Program-made: the position numbers and the translations under genes
Notes under the pieces: generated by a model
What the model was told of the DNA's origin: nothing
Seen by the model: only the letters and a program-made list of their open reading frames with translations
The model's database searches: none
Part shown: positions 28,509 through 38,153 of the stretch, one piece after another
Layout: each line of letters starts with the position of its first letter
How positions within the stretch are numbered: the stretch's first letter is position 1
From: Massilia timonae CCUG 45783
Lineage (GTDB): Bacteria > Pseudomonadota > Gammaproteobacteria > Burkholderiales > Burkholderiaceae_D
Assembly: GCF_000315425.1 (NCBI RefSeq)
Contig: NZ_JH992924.1
Span: 184,695-248,694, forward strand
Direction of reading: 5' to 3'
Length of the DNA: 64,000 nt

Positions 28509-29796
28509 ATACTGTCTGCGTGAATTCGGCTTGATGGTGCAGGGTGTTCGCGAAGACGATTCGATGGACGTGTGTGGCATTGCCAGCCCTGCAGCCTGGA
28601 AGTTCTTCGAGAGTTTGGCCTTTTCCGGCGCGAAGGAAGACCGTTTCATCGAAATCGCGCGCCACGCAGGGGGCAAGGCACTGCGCGTGAAGAATTTCGT
28701 CGGCGTGATCGGCGCGCCGGACGGGACCCAAGTCGAAATCTTGCCCAAGACGTCGGAGGGCGCGCAGGACCTGGGCAGCACTCGCGACATGCTCTGGAAA
28801 ATGCTCGGCGCCGTTGAGAACCTGCATCACCTCGAAACGACGCAGGCGCAGCTGCGGCTACGTGACGCTCCCATGACCGAAGCGTTGATGTCGGTCTTCC
28901 TTGATCATGTGGCCGCCTTGGGGCGGCGCGGAATCCGGCGCGACTACGAGCGCGTTGAGGAAGAGGAGCGCTTCCTGCGCGGGCGCCTGCGCGTGGCCCG
29001 TCAGATGCAGACGCCGCCTGGCCGCCAGCACCTGTTCCCGATCGAATACGATTTGTTTTCCGAGAATCGCGCCGAAAACCGCCTGCTCCACGCCGCCCTG
29101 CTCAAGGTCGCACGCACCAGCAAGACCCCGAAAAACCAGCGTCTTGCGCGCGAGCTGCGCCACAGTTTCGGCGCAGTGCCCGCGTCGGTAAGCCACCAGG
29201 CCGATTTCGCTGCTTGGCGCACGGGACGCGATATGGTCCATTATCAGCCAGTGCTGCCTTGGATCCGGCTCATCCTCAACCGGCAATGTCCCTTCTCTCT
29301 GCGCGACCAGCATGCCGGCGTCTCCTTCCTGTTCCCGATGGAGAAGCTGTTCGAAAAATACGTCGCGAAGGTGCTTGAGCGGCGCCTGGCCTCGCTGCGG
29401 ATCGCCGTGCACACCCACGTCCGTACCCGCTACCTGGCGGAGGCGCCCCAAGCCTTCCAGCTCAAACCCGACCTTATTCTGTCCAGGGCCGGAGAATGGC
29501 TGGCCGTGCTGGACACCAAGTGGAAGCTGATCGACCGCCGCAACGCTTATGCCGACGGTAGTGAGGATCCCAAGGCCGGCATCGCGCAGTCCGATATGTA
29601 CCAGCTGTTCGCATACGGCCACAAATACCTGGGTGGAGAGGGCAGGCTGGCGCTGATCTTTCCAAAGTGGACCGGTTTTGCGGAGCCACTGCCTCCATTC
29701 CGGCTTGGCGACAAACTGTGGCTTGAGGTGATTCCGTTCGACCTTGGTAGCGACGCCTGCGTGCTGGGCAAGGAACTGCTAGGGATAGCGCTCTAG
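28501..29796 (+). CDS. mcrC: McrC-like nuclease subunit of a McrBC-type restriction system
   Basis: A 431-residue McrC protein. The PD-(D/E)XK nuclease centre is visible as LKPDLILS (about 320-327) and LAVLDTKWKLID (about 334-345), followed by SDMYQLFAYGHKY. The N-terminal part carries the usual VGVIGAPDGTQVEILPK and LFEKYVAKVL segments. It overlaps mcrB by eight bases, so the two subunits are coupled. Classical McrBC cleaves methylcytosine-containing DNA; whether this variant does is inference. Confidence 0.9.
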   Translation: MAEYCLREFGLMVQGVREDDSMDVCGIASPAAWKFFESLAFSGAKEDRFIEIARHAGGKALRVKNFVGVIGAPDGTQVEILPKTSEGAQDLGSTRDMLWKMLGAVENLHHLETTQAQLRLRDAPMTEALMSVFLDHVAALGRRGIRRDYERVEEEERFLRGRLRVARQMQTPPGRQHLFPIEYDLFSENRAENRLLHAALLKVARTSKTPKNQRLARELRHSFGAVPASVSHQADFAAWRTGRDMVHYQPVLPWIRLILNRQCPFSLRDQHAGVSFLFPMEKLFEKYVAKVLERRLASLRIAVHTHVRTRYLAEAPQAFQLKPDLILSRAGEWLAVLDTKWKLIDRRNAYADGSEDPKAGIAQSDMYQLFAYGHKYLGGEGRLALIFPKWTGFAEPLPPFRLGDKLWLEVIPFDLGSDACVLGKELLGIAL

Positions 29797-30061
29797 CGGC
29801 AGCGCGCGCCAAGCTTCTTTGCTCAATTCGAGCTCACAGTAACGGGCCCCCATACAGCCGTTGAGTTCAGCATAGCAGGTTGCAAAGGCGAAACAGTCGC
29901 AGACTGTCACGACCGGCAGGAATCAACCCAAAGCGGACGGTCGTTCGAGAGCATGTTAGAGCACGTAAACTATATAGATCGTCACCGAATATCCACGCGT
30001 CGGAAAGGACGCCATCGCCTTTCTAGTGTAAGCGTCCAACCGCTCCACCTTCACAGCGGAA

Positions 30062-31582
30062 TCAAGCCAGCGTAGAGTCCGAAAATGGCAGCAGCGAGTC
30101 GATTCGGCTGTTCGGGCAGGTAGGCAGTTTCTCAAGTGTCTCAGCGAGCCAGCGTGCCGGGTCCAGGCCGTTGAGTTTGGCAGTGGCAAACAGGCTCTGG
30201 ATGACGGCGGCGCGGCGGCCGGCGCGTTCAGAGCCGGCAAACAGCCAGTTCTTTTTACCGATGGCGATGGGACGGATCGCGTTCTCGACCGGGTTGTTGT
30301 CGATCGGAAGGATGCCGGAATCGGCATAGCGCACTAGGGCATTCCAGCGCTTGAGGGAGTGTTCGATGGCCTTGCCCGTACCACTTCCGATGGCGACGGT
30401 GCGCTGCATCGACAGCAGCCAGGCGTGCAGATCGGCCAGCGCCGGCACGGCGCGCGCCTGGCGCAGATCCAGCCGTTCGGACGGCGTTGTGTCTGCGCCG
30501 TCCTGCTCGATGGCGTACAACTGCGCAATGCGGCGCAGCGCCTCGTCGGCGACAGGACTGCTGCTGGCAGCGTGCAGGTCGAAGAATTTGCGACGGATGT
30601 GCGCCAGGCACGCCAGTTCGGTCGGCCCATTGGCAAACAGGGCTTTGTAGCCGGCGTAGTCGTCCACCATCAGGTGGCCGCGCCAGTCCTGAAGGAAATC
30701 GCGGGCGTGCTTGCCGGCCCGGCTTTCCTGGTAATCGAAGACGACGATCGGTGGCCCATCCTCCCAAGTGCCGGAGCGGTAGGCCCATAAATAGGCTTGG
30801 CGGGTCTTGCCGCTGCCAGGATCGAGCTGGCGCACCGGCGTTTCGTCGGCATGCAGGCAGCTGCGCTGGCGCAGAAGCTCGCTCAGGCGTTCGGCCAGTG
30901 GCTGCAGGGCCACGCCAATCCGCCCGATCCACTGCGCCAGTGTCGAGCGCGCCAGCGGCACGCCCTGGCGCGCGGCGATCTGCTCGATCCGGTACAGCGG
31001 CAGGTGATCGAGGTACTTGCTGGCGGCAACCCATGCCAGCAGGCCGGGTGCGGCCAGGCCACCGTCGATCACCGCTGGCGGCACCGGCGCCGCCGTCACG
31101 GTCTCGCAGGCGCGACAAGCATATTGCGGGCGAATGTGGCGGTGCACGAAGAAGCGCGCCGGTTCCACGTCGAGCTGCTCACTGACGTCCTCGCCAATCT
31201 TGACCAGGTTGGCGCCGCACTGACCGCAAGCGCACGACTCGGGCTCGTGGCGGTGCTCGATGCGTGGCAGTTCCGGTGGCAGTGCCTGACGACCGGCGCG
31301 CTTGCGCGCAGGTTTGACGCTGGCTTGATTCTCCAGCTCCTGCTCGATGGCGGCCAGGTCCATGTCGACCGCTTCCTCGAACAGCGAACGCTGCTCGCCG
31401 GTGAGCACTTCGCTGGCCTTGCCATAGCGGATGCGCTTCAGGTAGGCCAGTTCGTGTGTCAATGCCGTGATCTTGAAGTCCTTCTCGGCCAGCTGCGCCT
31501 GCTGTTGCTCGAACAGCGCCCGAACCTGCGCCAGCATGGCTGGGGCGATATCGGTCTGGGCAAGTTGATCGAGCAGGTTCAT
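30062..31582 (-). CDS. tnpC: IS66-family transposase TnpC
   Basis: A 506-residue IS66 transposase. It has an N-terminal leucine-zipper region (ALFEQQQAQLAEKDFKITAL), a zinc-finger-like CACGQCGANL segment, and a DDE catalytic part with SCLHADETPVRQLDPG, GHLMVDDYAGYKALF and DNNPVENAIRPIAIGKKNWL. The frame is intact. Confidence 0.95.
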   Translation of the reverse strand: MNLLDQLAQTDIAPAMLAQVRALFEQQQAQLAEKDFKITALTHELAYLKRIRYGKASEVLTGEQRSLFEEAVDMDLAAIEQELENQASVKPARKRAGRQALPPELPRIEHRHEPESCACGQCGANLVKIGEDVSEQLDVEPARFFVHRHIRPQYACRACETVTAAPVPPAVIDGGLAAPGLLAWVAASKYLDHLPLYRIEQIAARQGVPLARSTLAQWIGRIGVALQPLAERLSELLRQRSCLHADETPVRQLDPGSGKTRQAYLWAYRSGTWEDGPPIVVFDYQESRAGKHARDFLQDWRGHLMVDDYAGYKALFANGPTELACLAHIRRKFFDLHAASSSPVADEALRRIAQLYAIEQDGADTTPSERLDLRQARAVPALADLHAWLLSMQRTVAIGSGTGKAIEHSLKRWNALVRYADSGILPIDNNPVENAIRPIAIGKKNWLFAGSERAGRRAAVIQSLFATAKLNGLDPARWLAETLEKLPTCPNSRIDSLLPFSDSTLA

Positions 31583-31639
31583 GGTGAAAGTGTAGCGAAC
31601 CGGTCCGACGTTTACAAGCGAAACAGTTTACGTCGGCAT

Positions 31640-31981
31640 CTATAGCCGCCACTGTGCCGGCGCCTGGGCCGACAGGCGCTGCCAGTCCACGCCCATCACC
31701 AGCCACTGCCACTGCTCGGCACTGAGCTGCCAGCAACTCTCGCCCGGCTGCGGCCAGACGAACTGGCCCCGATGCAGACGGCGCAGGCACATCCACACGC
31801 CAGTGCCATCCCAGCTCACCACCTTGATCCGCGTGCGGCGCCGGTTGCTGAACACGTAGGCTGTCCCATCGCAGGGCGCGCGGCCCAAGGCCTGCTGCAC
31901 GTGCAGCGACAGTCCGTCGATGCCGGTGCGCATGTCGACTGGCTCGACAGCCAGCCAGATCGATTCGGGCAGCAGTTTCAC
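31640..31981 (-). CDS. tnpB: IS66 accessory protein TnpB
   Basis: A 113-residue IS66 Orf2 protein with the conserved region VDMRTGIDGLSLHVQQALG and YVFSNRRRTRIKVVSWDGTG. It is needed with TnpA for IS66 transposition, though its mechanism is not known. The start overlaps the end of tnpA by four bases. Confidence 0.93.
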   Translation of the reverse strand: MKLLPESIWLAVEPVDMRTGIDGLSLHVQQALGRAPCDGTAYVFSNRRRTRIKVVSWDGTGVWMCLRRLHRGQFVWPQPGESCWQLSAEQWQWLVMGVDWQRLSAQAPAQWRL

Positions 31982-32313
31982 CGCAACTCCTGCAGTAGTC
32001 TGGCCAGCCAGGCGGCATCGACGCCGCCATCCATGCGCAGGCTCCAGCCCGAGGCGCTGCGCAGTTCCAGGGGAGTCGAAGAGCCTGGAGAGCCAATGCG
32101 CACCGGCAGCAGCTGGGTGCCACTGGCCATGCGCTCGATGCGGCGCACCCAGTATCTGAGGCGCTCCACGCCGATATTATGCTCGTGGGCATAGGCTTGG
32201 ACAGGCAGTCCGCTGCTGCGCCAATGCGCGACATGCTCATGCCAGGTCGATGCGGAAATGCGTTGACGGGTCATGGGATCCTCGAAGTAGAAAACCTCGA
32301 GTCTGCATGTCAT
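31978..32313 (-). CDS. tnpA: IS66 accessory protein TnpA
   Basis: A 111-residue IS66 Orf1 protein with a helix-turn-helix-like N-terminus (WHEHVAHWRSSGLPVQAYAH, then EHNIGVERLRYWVRR). It is the first gene of the IS66 operon and is followed by tnpB in an ATGA-type overlap. Confidence 0.9.
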   Translation of the reverse strand: MTCRLEVFYFEDPMTRQRISASTWHEHVAHWRSSGLPVQAYAHEHNIGVERLRYWVRRIERMASGTQLLPVRIGSPGSSTPLELRSASGWSLRMDGGVDAAWLARLLQELR

Positions 32314-32434
32314 CGCGGCGACATTACAGGTGGTTGGGCTGCACGCTTACTTTCTAGTCCTGAACATAGAATTGATAATAATCTCCACATAACATCAGGG
32401 AAGCCCTGATAAATTTACTTCACAAGCAAACTTA

Positions 32435-32807
32435 TCTCGGTCAAATCCAGGAAACGCAGGAAGCTGCGGCGATCCAGCAACTGGTACTCCAGCGCGTCGT
32501 CGGCTAGGTTGTAGAGCTGTTGCAGCATCAGGATCTTGATCATCAAGACCGTCGGGTAACGCGGACGGGCGCCATTGGCGCGCGAAGGACGCGGTGCAGC
32601 GACATCGATGCGCTCCGCCAGCGCCTCGAAATCCACGTGCTCGACCAAGCCACCAAAGGATCACCCAGCTTTGCGCGCCGGTCCTCACGCTCCTGCTCGG
32701 CAAACAGACTGATCCGGGGTTTCATCATGACGGCACTCGCTGGCTTGGTTCGATGTCAGGATTTTACTCAGCCGCGGGTATCTCGGTCGAGGTTTTTCGA
32801 GGTGACC
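32435..32807 (-). pseudogene. Truncated IS5-family element (5' transposase part only)
   Basis: This stretch is a near copy of the right third of the IS5 element at 40200-41458. It includes the same outer end (GGTCACCTCGAAAAACC on the minus strand) and the transposase start (PRISLFAEQEREDRR). The copy stops abruptly at 32435. A one-base deletion near 32650 also shifts the frame between GDPLV and VEHVDFEALAER. It can no longer encode a transposase. Confidence 0.88.
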
Positions 32808-34952
32808 TTAAGCTGCCTGTTTGTCGTCTGAAATCGTCTTGGTAACATCCTGAGCTACTTTACCGTTATGCAGGACAATTATACGCTCTGCCATTTGGAT
32901 CGTTTCCGGACGATGCGCAACGATGATTCGAGTAAGCGGAATCTTCTGTATAGCCTGGTTGACGGCTTGCTCGTTCCATACATCAAGATGGCTAGTTGCT
33001 TCGTCCAAAACCAGGATCTTCGGCTGTTTATACAATGACCTTGCCAATAGAATTCGCTGTTTCTGCCCGCCAGATAATCCGGTGCCAATGTCGCCTATCA
33101 AGGTATTAAAAGCCATTGGCATAGCGGCAATCTCGGTTGCGATGGCCGCTAGTTGAGCGCATTGGTGAACACGCTGCATATCGATCATTGGATCGAAAAA
33201 AGCGATGTTATCCGCAATCGAGCCAGCAAAAAGGGTGTCGTCTTGCATTACTGTTCCCAGCATGTTACGGTAATTCGCCATACCGATGTGTCCAAGCGCT
33301 ACGTTGCCAACGCGGATTTCGCCGTCAGTTGGGCTCAGTAGGCCGAGCAGCAGTTTCATCAAAGTCGTCTTGCCGCAGCCTGAAGGGCCGGTGATTGCAA
33401 CGCATTGTCCGGCTGAAATGCTTAGATTCAGTTCCTTAATAACCTCAGGTTCGCTATCGGAATAGCGAAAACTTAGGTTCTTGATCTCTATCGAGGGACT
33501 GAGGAGGCTTGGGTCGACTTCGGCCATAGCGTTTTCCACTTCTGCTTCGGTTAGCACGATGTCAGCTAGACGTTCGCCGTGTAGACGAATCATGCGCAGT
33601 TCGAAGAGCTTATCGATAAGACTGGCCATGCGCTGACTGAACTGGTCCTTATAGCTGATGAACGCAAACATCATACCAACTGAGAATGCGTTGTTTAGGA
33701 CCGCCAAAGCTGCAAGCCATATTACTATCACACGCTCGCTATTAAAAAGAAAGGTGTTGGCGGTTTGGTACGAAACTGATAATTTGGCTATGCGCAAGTT
33801 GGCGTTGAATTCTTCGGTTAGAGAGTTCATCCAACCTGAACGGCGTTCATCGCTGCGTCCGAACAGCCGAATGCTTTGCATACCGCGCACCGTTTCCATG
33901 AAATGGCTCTGCTGTTTTGCGGCGTGGATAATCTGCTCGGAGTTCGCGGCACGCAGGGCGCTAAACATAGCCCAACGTAGAAAGGCATACAGCATCACGG
34001 CAACGCAGGCAACGGCGGCCAGTGTTGTGCTGTACAAGAGCATCATGATCAAGGTACCCACCACCAATATTCCGTCGATGACGCCTTCGACGAACTGAGT
34101 GGTCAGGCTAGCCTGCATTCGCTGTATTGACCCAAAGCGCGATACGATGTCGCCGGTATGGCGTTTTTCAAAGTACGTCAGCGGCAGCTTCAGCAGGTGC
34201 GAAAACACATTGCCCAGCCATTGCAGGTTTAGGCTGGTGGACATTACGGTGGTGACCCAAGAGCGTACAGCCCCAATGGCGGTCTGGAGTAACACGAGTA
34301 GTAAGAAGCCGCAGCCTAGCACCGTGATCAGGTCGCGGTCTGCGGCCAGCAGCGCTTCGTCCACAATCCACTGCATGTAGAAGGGCGCAACTAAAGCACA
34401 GACCTGCAGAGCCAAACCAAGTGCCAGCAACTGAAACAGGCTACGGCGCAGGCCGACCACGCGTCCCATGAGGGCGAACAGGGAGAAATTCTGACGTTCT
34501 TCCCTGACCTCGAACTGCGCAGTGGGCGTTAGTTCGAGAGCAACGCCGGTGAAGTGTTTGATGAATTCGCCCATGGCCATGCGACGTTCACCGACGGCCG
34601 GATCGTGCATGACCGCATGTTTGGCCGTGACGGACTTGAGCACGACAAAGTGATTTAGATCCCAGTGCAGGATGCAAGGCAGTTTCAGCTCGGGCAGATG
34701 CTGTAAGTCCAATTTGAGCGGTCGGGTCTGCAGAGACAAACCGCTCGCCATCGCCATTAAGCCCTTCAGGTTCACGCCTTTCATCGACACCGAAAAGCGG
34801 CGGCGCATGCTCGGGATGTCGATCTGGTGGCCCCAATAACTTGAAATCATCGCGAGGCATGCCAGACCGCATTCGGCCGCTTCGGTCTGCATCAGAATGG
34901 GTAGCCGACGACTACTCCAAAAAGCTAACCGGGAAAGAATGGGAAATTGCAT
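32808..34952 (-). CDS. Microcin-type ABC exporter with N-terminal C39 peptidase domain
   Basis: A 714-residue CvaB-type transporter that cleaves a double-glycine leader and exports the peptide. The C39 peptidase domain has oxyanion Gln22, catalytic Cys28 (QTEAAECGLACLAMI), His101 (LNHFVVLKS) and Asp117 (HDPAVGER). A six-helix membrane domain spans about 165-460. The nucleotide-binding domain has Walker A GPSGCGKTT (about 521), LSGGQKQR (about 624) and Walker B ILVLDEATS (about 647). The TAA stop lies in the TTAA target of the truncated IS5 copy, so the C-terminus is probably natural. It is downstream of the HlyD-type adaptor gene and appears intact. Confidence 0.92.
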   Translation of the reverse strand: MQFPILSRLAFWSSRRLPILMQTEAAECGLACLAMISSYWGHQIDIPSMRRRFSVSMKGVNLKGLMAMASGLSLQTRPLKLDLQHLPELKLPCILHWDLNHFVVLKSVTAKHAVMHDPAVGERRMAMGEFIKHFTGVALELTPTAQFEVREERQNFSLFALMGRVVGLRRSLFQLLALGLALQVCALVAPFYMQWIVDEALLAADRDLITVLGCGFLLLVLLQTAIGAVRSWVTTVMSTSLNLQWLGNVFSHLLKLPLTYFEKRHTGDIVSRFGSIQRMQASLTTQFVEGVIDGILVVGTLIMMLLYSTTLAAVACVAVMLYAFLRWAMFSALRAANSEQIIHAAKQQSHFMETVRGMQSIRLFGRSDERRSGWMNSLTEEFNANLRIAKLSVSYQTANTFLFNSERVIVIWLAALAVLNNAFSVGMMFAFISYKDQFSQRMASLIDKLFELRMIRLHGERLADIVLTEAEVENAMAEVDPSLLSPSIEIKNLSFRYSDSEPEVIKELNLSISAGQCVAITGPSGCGKTTLMKLLLGLLSPTDGEIRVGNVALGHIGMANYRNMLGTVMQDDTLFAGSIADNIAFFDPMIDMQRVHQCAQLAAIATEIAAMPMAFNTLIGDIGTGLSGGQKQRILLARSLYKQPKILVLDEATSHLDVWNEQAVNQAIQKIPLTRIIVAHRPETIQMAERIIVLHNGKVAQDVTKTISDDKQAA

Positions 34953-36232
34953 GTTTCAGCTACGATCAGGGATAAGCCGACCGCGACAACGCGCGAGGGA
35001 TCGGCAGGACGGTGAGATACAGACCTTCCGATTACAGGCGGCCTGAGATACTGAACAGCGGTTCCAACACCCATTCGTAGAGTTTGCGGCGCTCGAGCAA
35101 GACGCTAGCGTCAACCAACATGCCCGACCGCAGTGGCATCGCCGTACCATAGGCACGGACGGTTTGCTGGTCAAGCTCAATACGAATACGGTAGACTGGC
35201 TCCGACTGGGCCGCACCTGGCATCGCCGCCGCTGAGGTCGGCAGCTCCTCGGGGCGTACAGAGGTAGTGGCCACCTCGCGCACGCGGGCCTGGTGCTGTC
35301 CGAATTTCTGGTAGGGGAAAGCTTGGTAGCGCAGCATGGCCGACATGCCGGGTTTGACGAAGCCTACCGCCCGTGACGGTACAAACATTTCCGCCTCCAG
35401 CTTATTTCCTTCAGGCAGGATTGATGCTAGTGAGACTGCAGTCCCCACCGTCTGGCCAAGATTGGCAGTAATCGCCGTGATCGTGCCACTTTGGCGTGCC
35501 CGCACAGGAATCCCGCGCCGTGCCTCATTTTCGGTGAGGTCCTGCTCGAGCGTGGAGGCACTGCGGCGCAAGGCGCTTTCGTCACGCAGCGCCTGTACCT
35601 CGATATCCTGAGCTTCCGCTTGAGTACCTGCCAAATCGCGCCGAGTAGCAGAGCAGATTCGCTCGATCTCGAGCAGGCGCTGACGTTGGTCGAGCAGTTC
35701 CGCTTCGCGCTCCTGAAGTTGTGCTGCAGAGATGTAGTTGGTTTCCTTCAACTGCGCATATCGCATGACAGTTTGTTCAGACAGGGCAATTCGCTGCTTT
35801 TGCATAAGTGCCTGACTCTCGAGCCGTTTGATCTCTCCTTCGAGATCCCGGGCGCGCTGTAGCATCGCTGCGCGGCGATACCCGGCCTGAACTTTAGCTT
35901 GCTGCAGTTCGATTTGAAAGCTATCCCGGCGCCGCACCAGCAAATCGGAGATCAATGCCTCCGTGGAACGCGCGTCAGAATTGCTGCGCTCGCTTGAAAG
36001 GACGAATAAGATATCACCTGTGCGCACGAATTGGCCTTCTTTAACGTGAATTTCGCTAATCACACCGACCTGGCTTGCAAATATCCTGATCACACCGGCA
36101 GTAGGCACCAGCATGCCTTGGACGTGCGACTTGCGCGTAGTCTCGAAAAAGGCAAAGAAGGCGATTAAAAGCAATGCAAGTGTCACGAACACGCCTGTTA
36201 GAACTAGATGTGTGACCGGACGGGTTAGGACG

Positions 36233-37717
36233 CACCTCGTTATACACAACTCGTCAGTCTCCAAGTTCGCGTAGTGCTTGAAGGGTGAGAGCTGAGGCGC
36301 GCACGTCGCGCAGCCCTTCCCAGAGGGTCTTGGCACCAGGTTCGCCATCACCTTTTCGGCCCAAGAAGCCGCCCGCGCGGGCGATCAAGCGTATTACTTC
36401 GTTTAACGCCGGGTTGGGCTGGGGGCGTAATTTGTTGAGCAAGTAGGCGCCGCGTATCTCATCGGGATCAAAGAACAAGTGGGCATCCAGGTTCGGGCAG
36501 GTACGGCCCATGCGTACCAGATAGGCAATGCGCCAGGCTACGACCAAGTACAGCGCCAGTGCGCGCTCGATGCGCTCGATCGTGCCCAGCTGAAGTTCCT
36601 CGACCTTGCAGCCGTTCTTGAGCACATTGAACAGCATTTCAATTTCCCAGCGGGCGCGATACCAGTCGATCAATTCGGCCACCTCGGCCGCGCTGGTGGC
36701 GACCCGGTTCGTCAGCAGGCGCCATTCGATCGGCTTGACGCCGGCCGGAGCGCCGTGTTCACGCGCCACGATGCATGTGGCGGTCACCACCTTGCCCTTG
36801 CCCGCGTTCAGTTCGACCCGGCGTGCCCACAGCTGCTGGCGCACGATGCGCGCCTTGGCGCCCGGCCGCGCGGCCAGCGCGAACTCGATTTCCCCCAGCG
36901 GCGCGCCTTCCGTGGCATGCGGCCACAGCTTCTCGCTGTTGGGCAAGCAGCGGTTGTGCGCGGCGCGCACCAGCCAGTCCACCGGGCAGTCGAGCTGCTG
37001 CGCCCGCGCCATCAAGGGCAGCATGTCCGCCTCGCGGTCGGCCACATACACCAAGCGCGTGGCGGGCAGGCGCGGTGCCAGTTCCGCCAGTCTTTCGTAG
37101 CCTTCGATCCAGCGCAGGCTTTCCTTGGGGCCGCCGCGCTGGCCGTTGGTGTCGCGCAGCGCGCGCGCCCACATCCACACGTCCAGGATCCCCAGCGGCT
37201 CGCGCGCCGTCGTCACCGCGTAGGTGGGGTGGACGTACATGCCGCGCTGCGCTTCATAGCTGAGCGGTCCGAGGCCGCGCGCCTGCTGTCCGTTAAAGTC
37301 CAGTTCGGTCGTGTCCTGCAGACACAGCACCACCGACTGCTCGGCCATTCGCCGTTCCGTTTGCTGCCAGTGCGGCTCCAGGATTGCCCGCCAGTCGACG
37401 CCGTCATTGTCGAAGAAGCGATACGCGGCCATCGTCTCACCCCAGCCGTTACAGGCCTTTGGCACGCTCGCCGTCGGTGCCCCCGCCATTGTTTCCATCA
37501 GTGTCCTCGCTCGCCGGTTCAGGCGCGCGTCGCCCAGGTCGAGTTGCTCAAACTCCGAATCGGTCCATCCCTTCGATTTGCTCGCCAATTGCGCCACGCA
37601 AAAGACGAGAGTAAACGCGATTTTGCAAAGGTTTACAAGGGCGCTGGCAAGTCATTGAAAGTAAACGGGATTTTCAGCCGGCGTGGTGAGGCTGGCGGAC
37701 TTGTGTATAACGAGGTG
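36233..37717 (-). mobile_element. IS4-family (IS50/Tn5-like) insertion sequence, complete
   Basis: A 1485-base element with perfect 17-base terminal repeats CACCTCGTTATACACAA in inverted orientation. It is flanked by a 9-base direct repeat GTTAGGACG (36224-36232 and 37718-37726). A 9-base duplication is characteristic of the IS50 subgroup. It lies inside the HlyD-type adaptor gene. Confidence 0.95.
36254..37597 (-). CDS. IS4-family transposase, Tn5-like
   Basis: A 447-residue DDE transposase. The N-terminal Tn5-like DNA-binding domain is WTDSEFEQLDLGDARLNRRA. The catalytic Asp residues are in LCLQDTTELDFNG and VYVADREADMLPL, and the Y-x2-R-x3-E signature is IDWYRARWEIEMLFNVLK. The frame is intact. 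Its start lies just inside the right end of the IS. Confidence 0.95.
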   Translation of the reverse strand: MAQLASKSKGWTDSEFEQLDLGDARLNRRARTLMETMAGAPTASVPKACNGWGETMAAYRFFDNDGVDWRAILEPHWQQTERRMAEQSVVLCLQDTTELDFNGQQARGLGPLSYEAQRGMYVHPTYAVTTAREPLGILDVWMWARALRDTNGQRGGPKESLRWIEGYERLAELAPRLPATRLVYVADREADMLPLMARAQQLDCPVDWLVRAAHNRCLPNSEKLWPHATEGAPLGEIEFALAARPGAKARIVRQQLWARRVELNAGKGKVVTATCIVAREHGAPAGVKPIEWRLLTNRVATSAAEVAELIDWYRARWEIEMLFNVLKNGCKVEELQLGTIERIERALALYLVVAWRIAYLVRMGRTCPNLDAHLFFDPDEIRGAYLLNKLRPQPNPALNEVIRLIARAGGFLGRKGDGEPGAKTLWEGLRDVRASALTLQALRELGD

Positions 37718-38119
37718 GTTAGGACGACCGTGCCATATTGGCGCACTGTCATATGTTCAATAGCTTGCTTTCGGAACAGGTTTGTAGAGCCCGGCCCCTG
37801 GTACGTTGTCGGTGCAGGCGCAGCGGTTGAGGACTGCTCAGTGAGCAAATTTGCTTTGTGTTCGTCCGAATTGGCAACAGTTTCGCGCAAGGTAATCTCT
37901 TTGAACCGGCAGCTATTGGATAAAAAGCCAAATAAAAATACTATTATTCAGGAAAACTTCATTTAAAGAAATAACTGGGAAAACTTAATGGCCTTCCCTG
38001 CAACTGATTCTCAAAAGCTCCTGCAGCACAGATGGAAGATATTTTTATATCTAGATTAAGACTAAAATTAAGAATTAGTGATCTAACTTCAAATAGATGT
38101 TCAACTAGATTCAAAGAAT

Positions 38120-38149
38120 AGAGCGCTCGAAACAAGTTCCGGGCGCTCT
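38120..38149 (-). terminator. Hairpin after the candidate immunity gene
   Basis: AGAGCGCTCG (38120-38129) pairs with CGGGCGCTCT (38140-38149) with one G-U pair, and AT-rich bases follow on both sides. It lies four bases past the stop of the minus-strand candidate immunity gene and may separate the precursor/immunity transcript from the exporter genes. The T-run on the minus strand is weak (ATTCTTT), so strength is uncertain. Confidence 0.55.
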
Positions 38150-38153
38150 TATT

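Larger units (their letters stand above)
30028..32350 (-). mobile_element. IS66-family insertion sequence, complete
   Basis: A 2323-base element with tnpA, tnpB and tnpC on the minus strand. The ends are inverted repeats: GTAAGCGTCCAACCGCTCCA on the left against GTAAGCGTGCAGCCCAACCA (complement of the right), both followed by CCT. It is flanked by a perfect 8-base duplication TTTCTAGT (30020-30027 and 32351-32358), which is the normal IS66 length. Confidence 0.95.
35032..37890 (-). pseudogene. HlyD-family adaptor of the microcin exporter, split by an IS50-like element
   Basis: The C-terminal part (35032-36232) has the CvaA-type membrane-fusion architecture: a membrane helix (LVLTGVFVTLALLLIAFFAF), a lipoyl half-motif, a long coiled-coil hairpin (about LISDLLVRRRDSFQ to LEQDLTENEAR) and the second lipoyl and barrel part. 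The N-terminal part (37727-37890) starts at TTG 37890 after AAAGAGA and contains NLFRKQAIEHMTVRQYGTVV. Removing bases 36233-37717 and one 9-base duplication joins them as YGTVVLTRPVTHLVL, a 454-residue protein of normal length. As sequenced, the adaptor lacks its cytoplasmic N-terminus or is read from IS DNA, so it is probably inactive. Confidence 0.9.

Noticed and set aside
36251..36351. The apparent ATG-started 439-aa HlyD frame
   Set aside because: Its first about 40 residues are IS DNA; the real N-terminus lies on the far side of the IS at 37727-37890.
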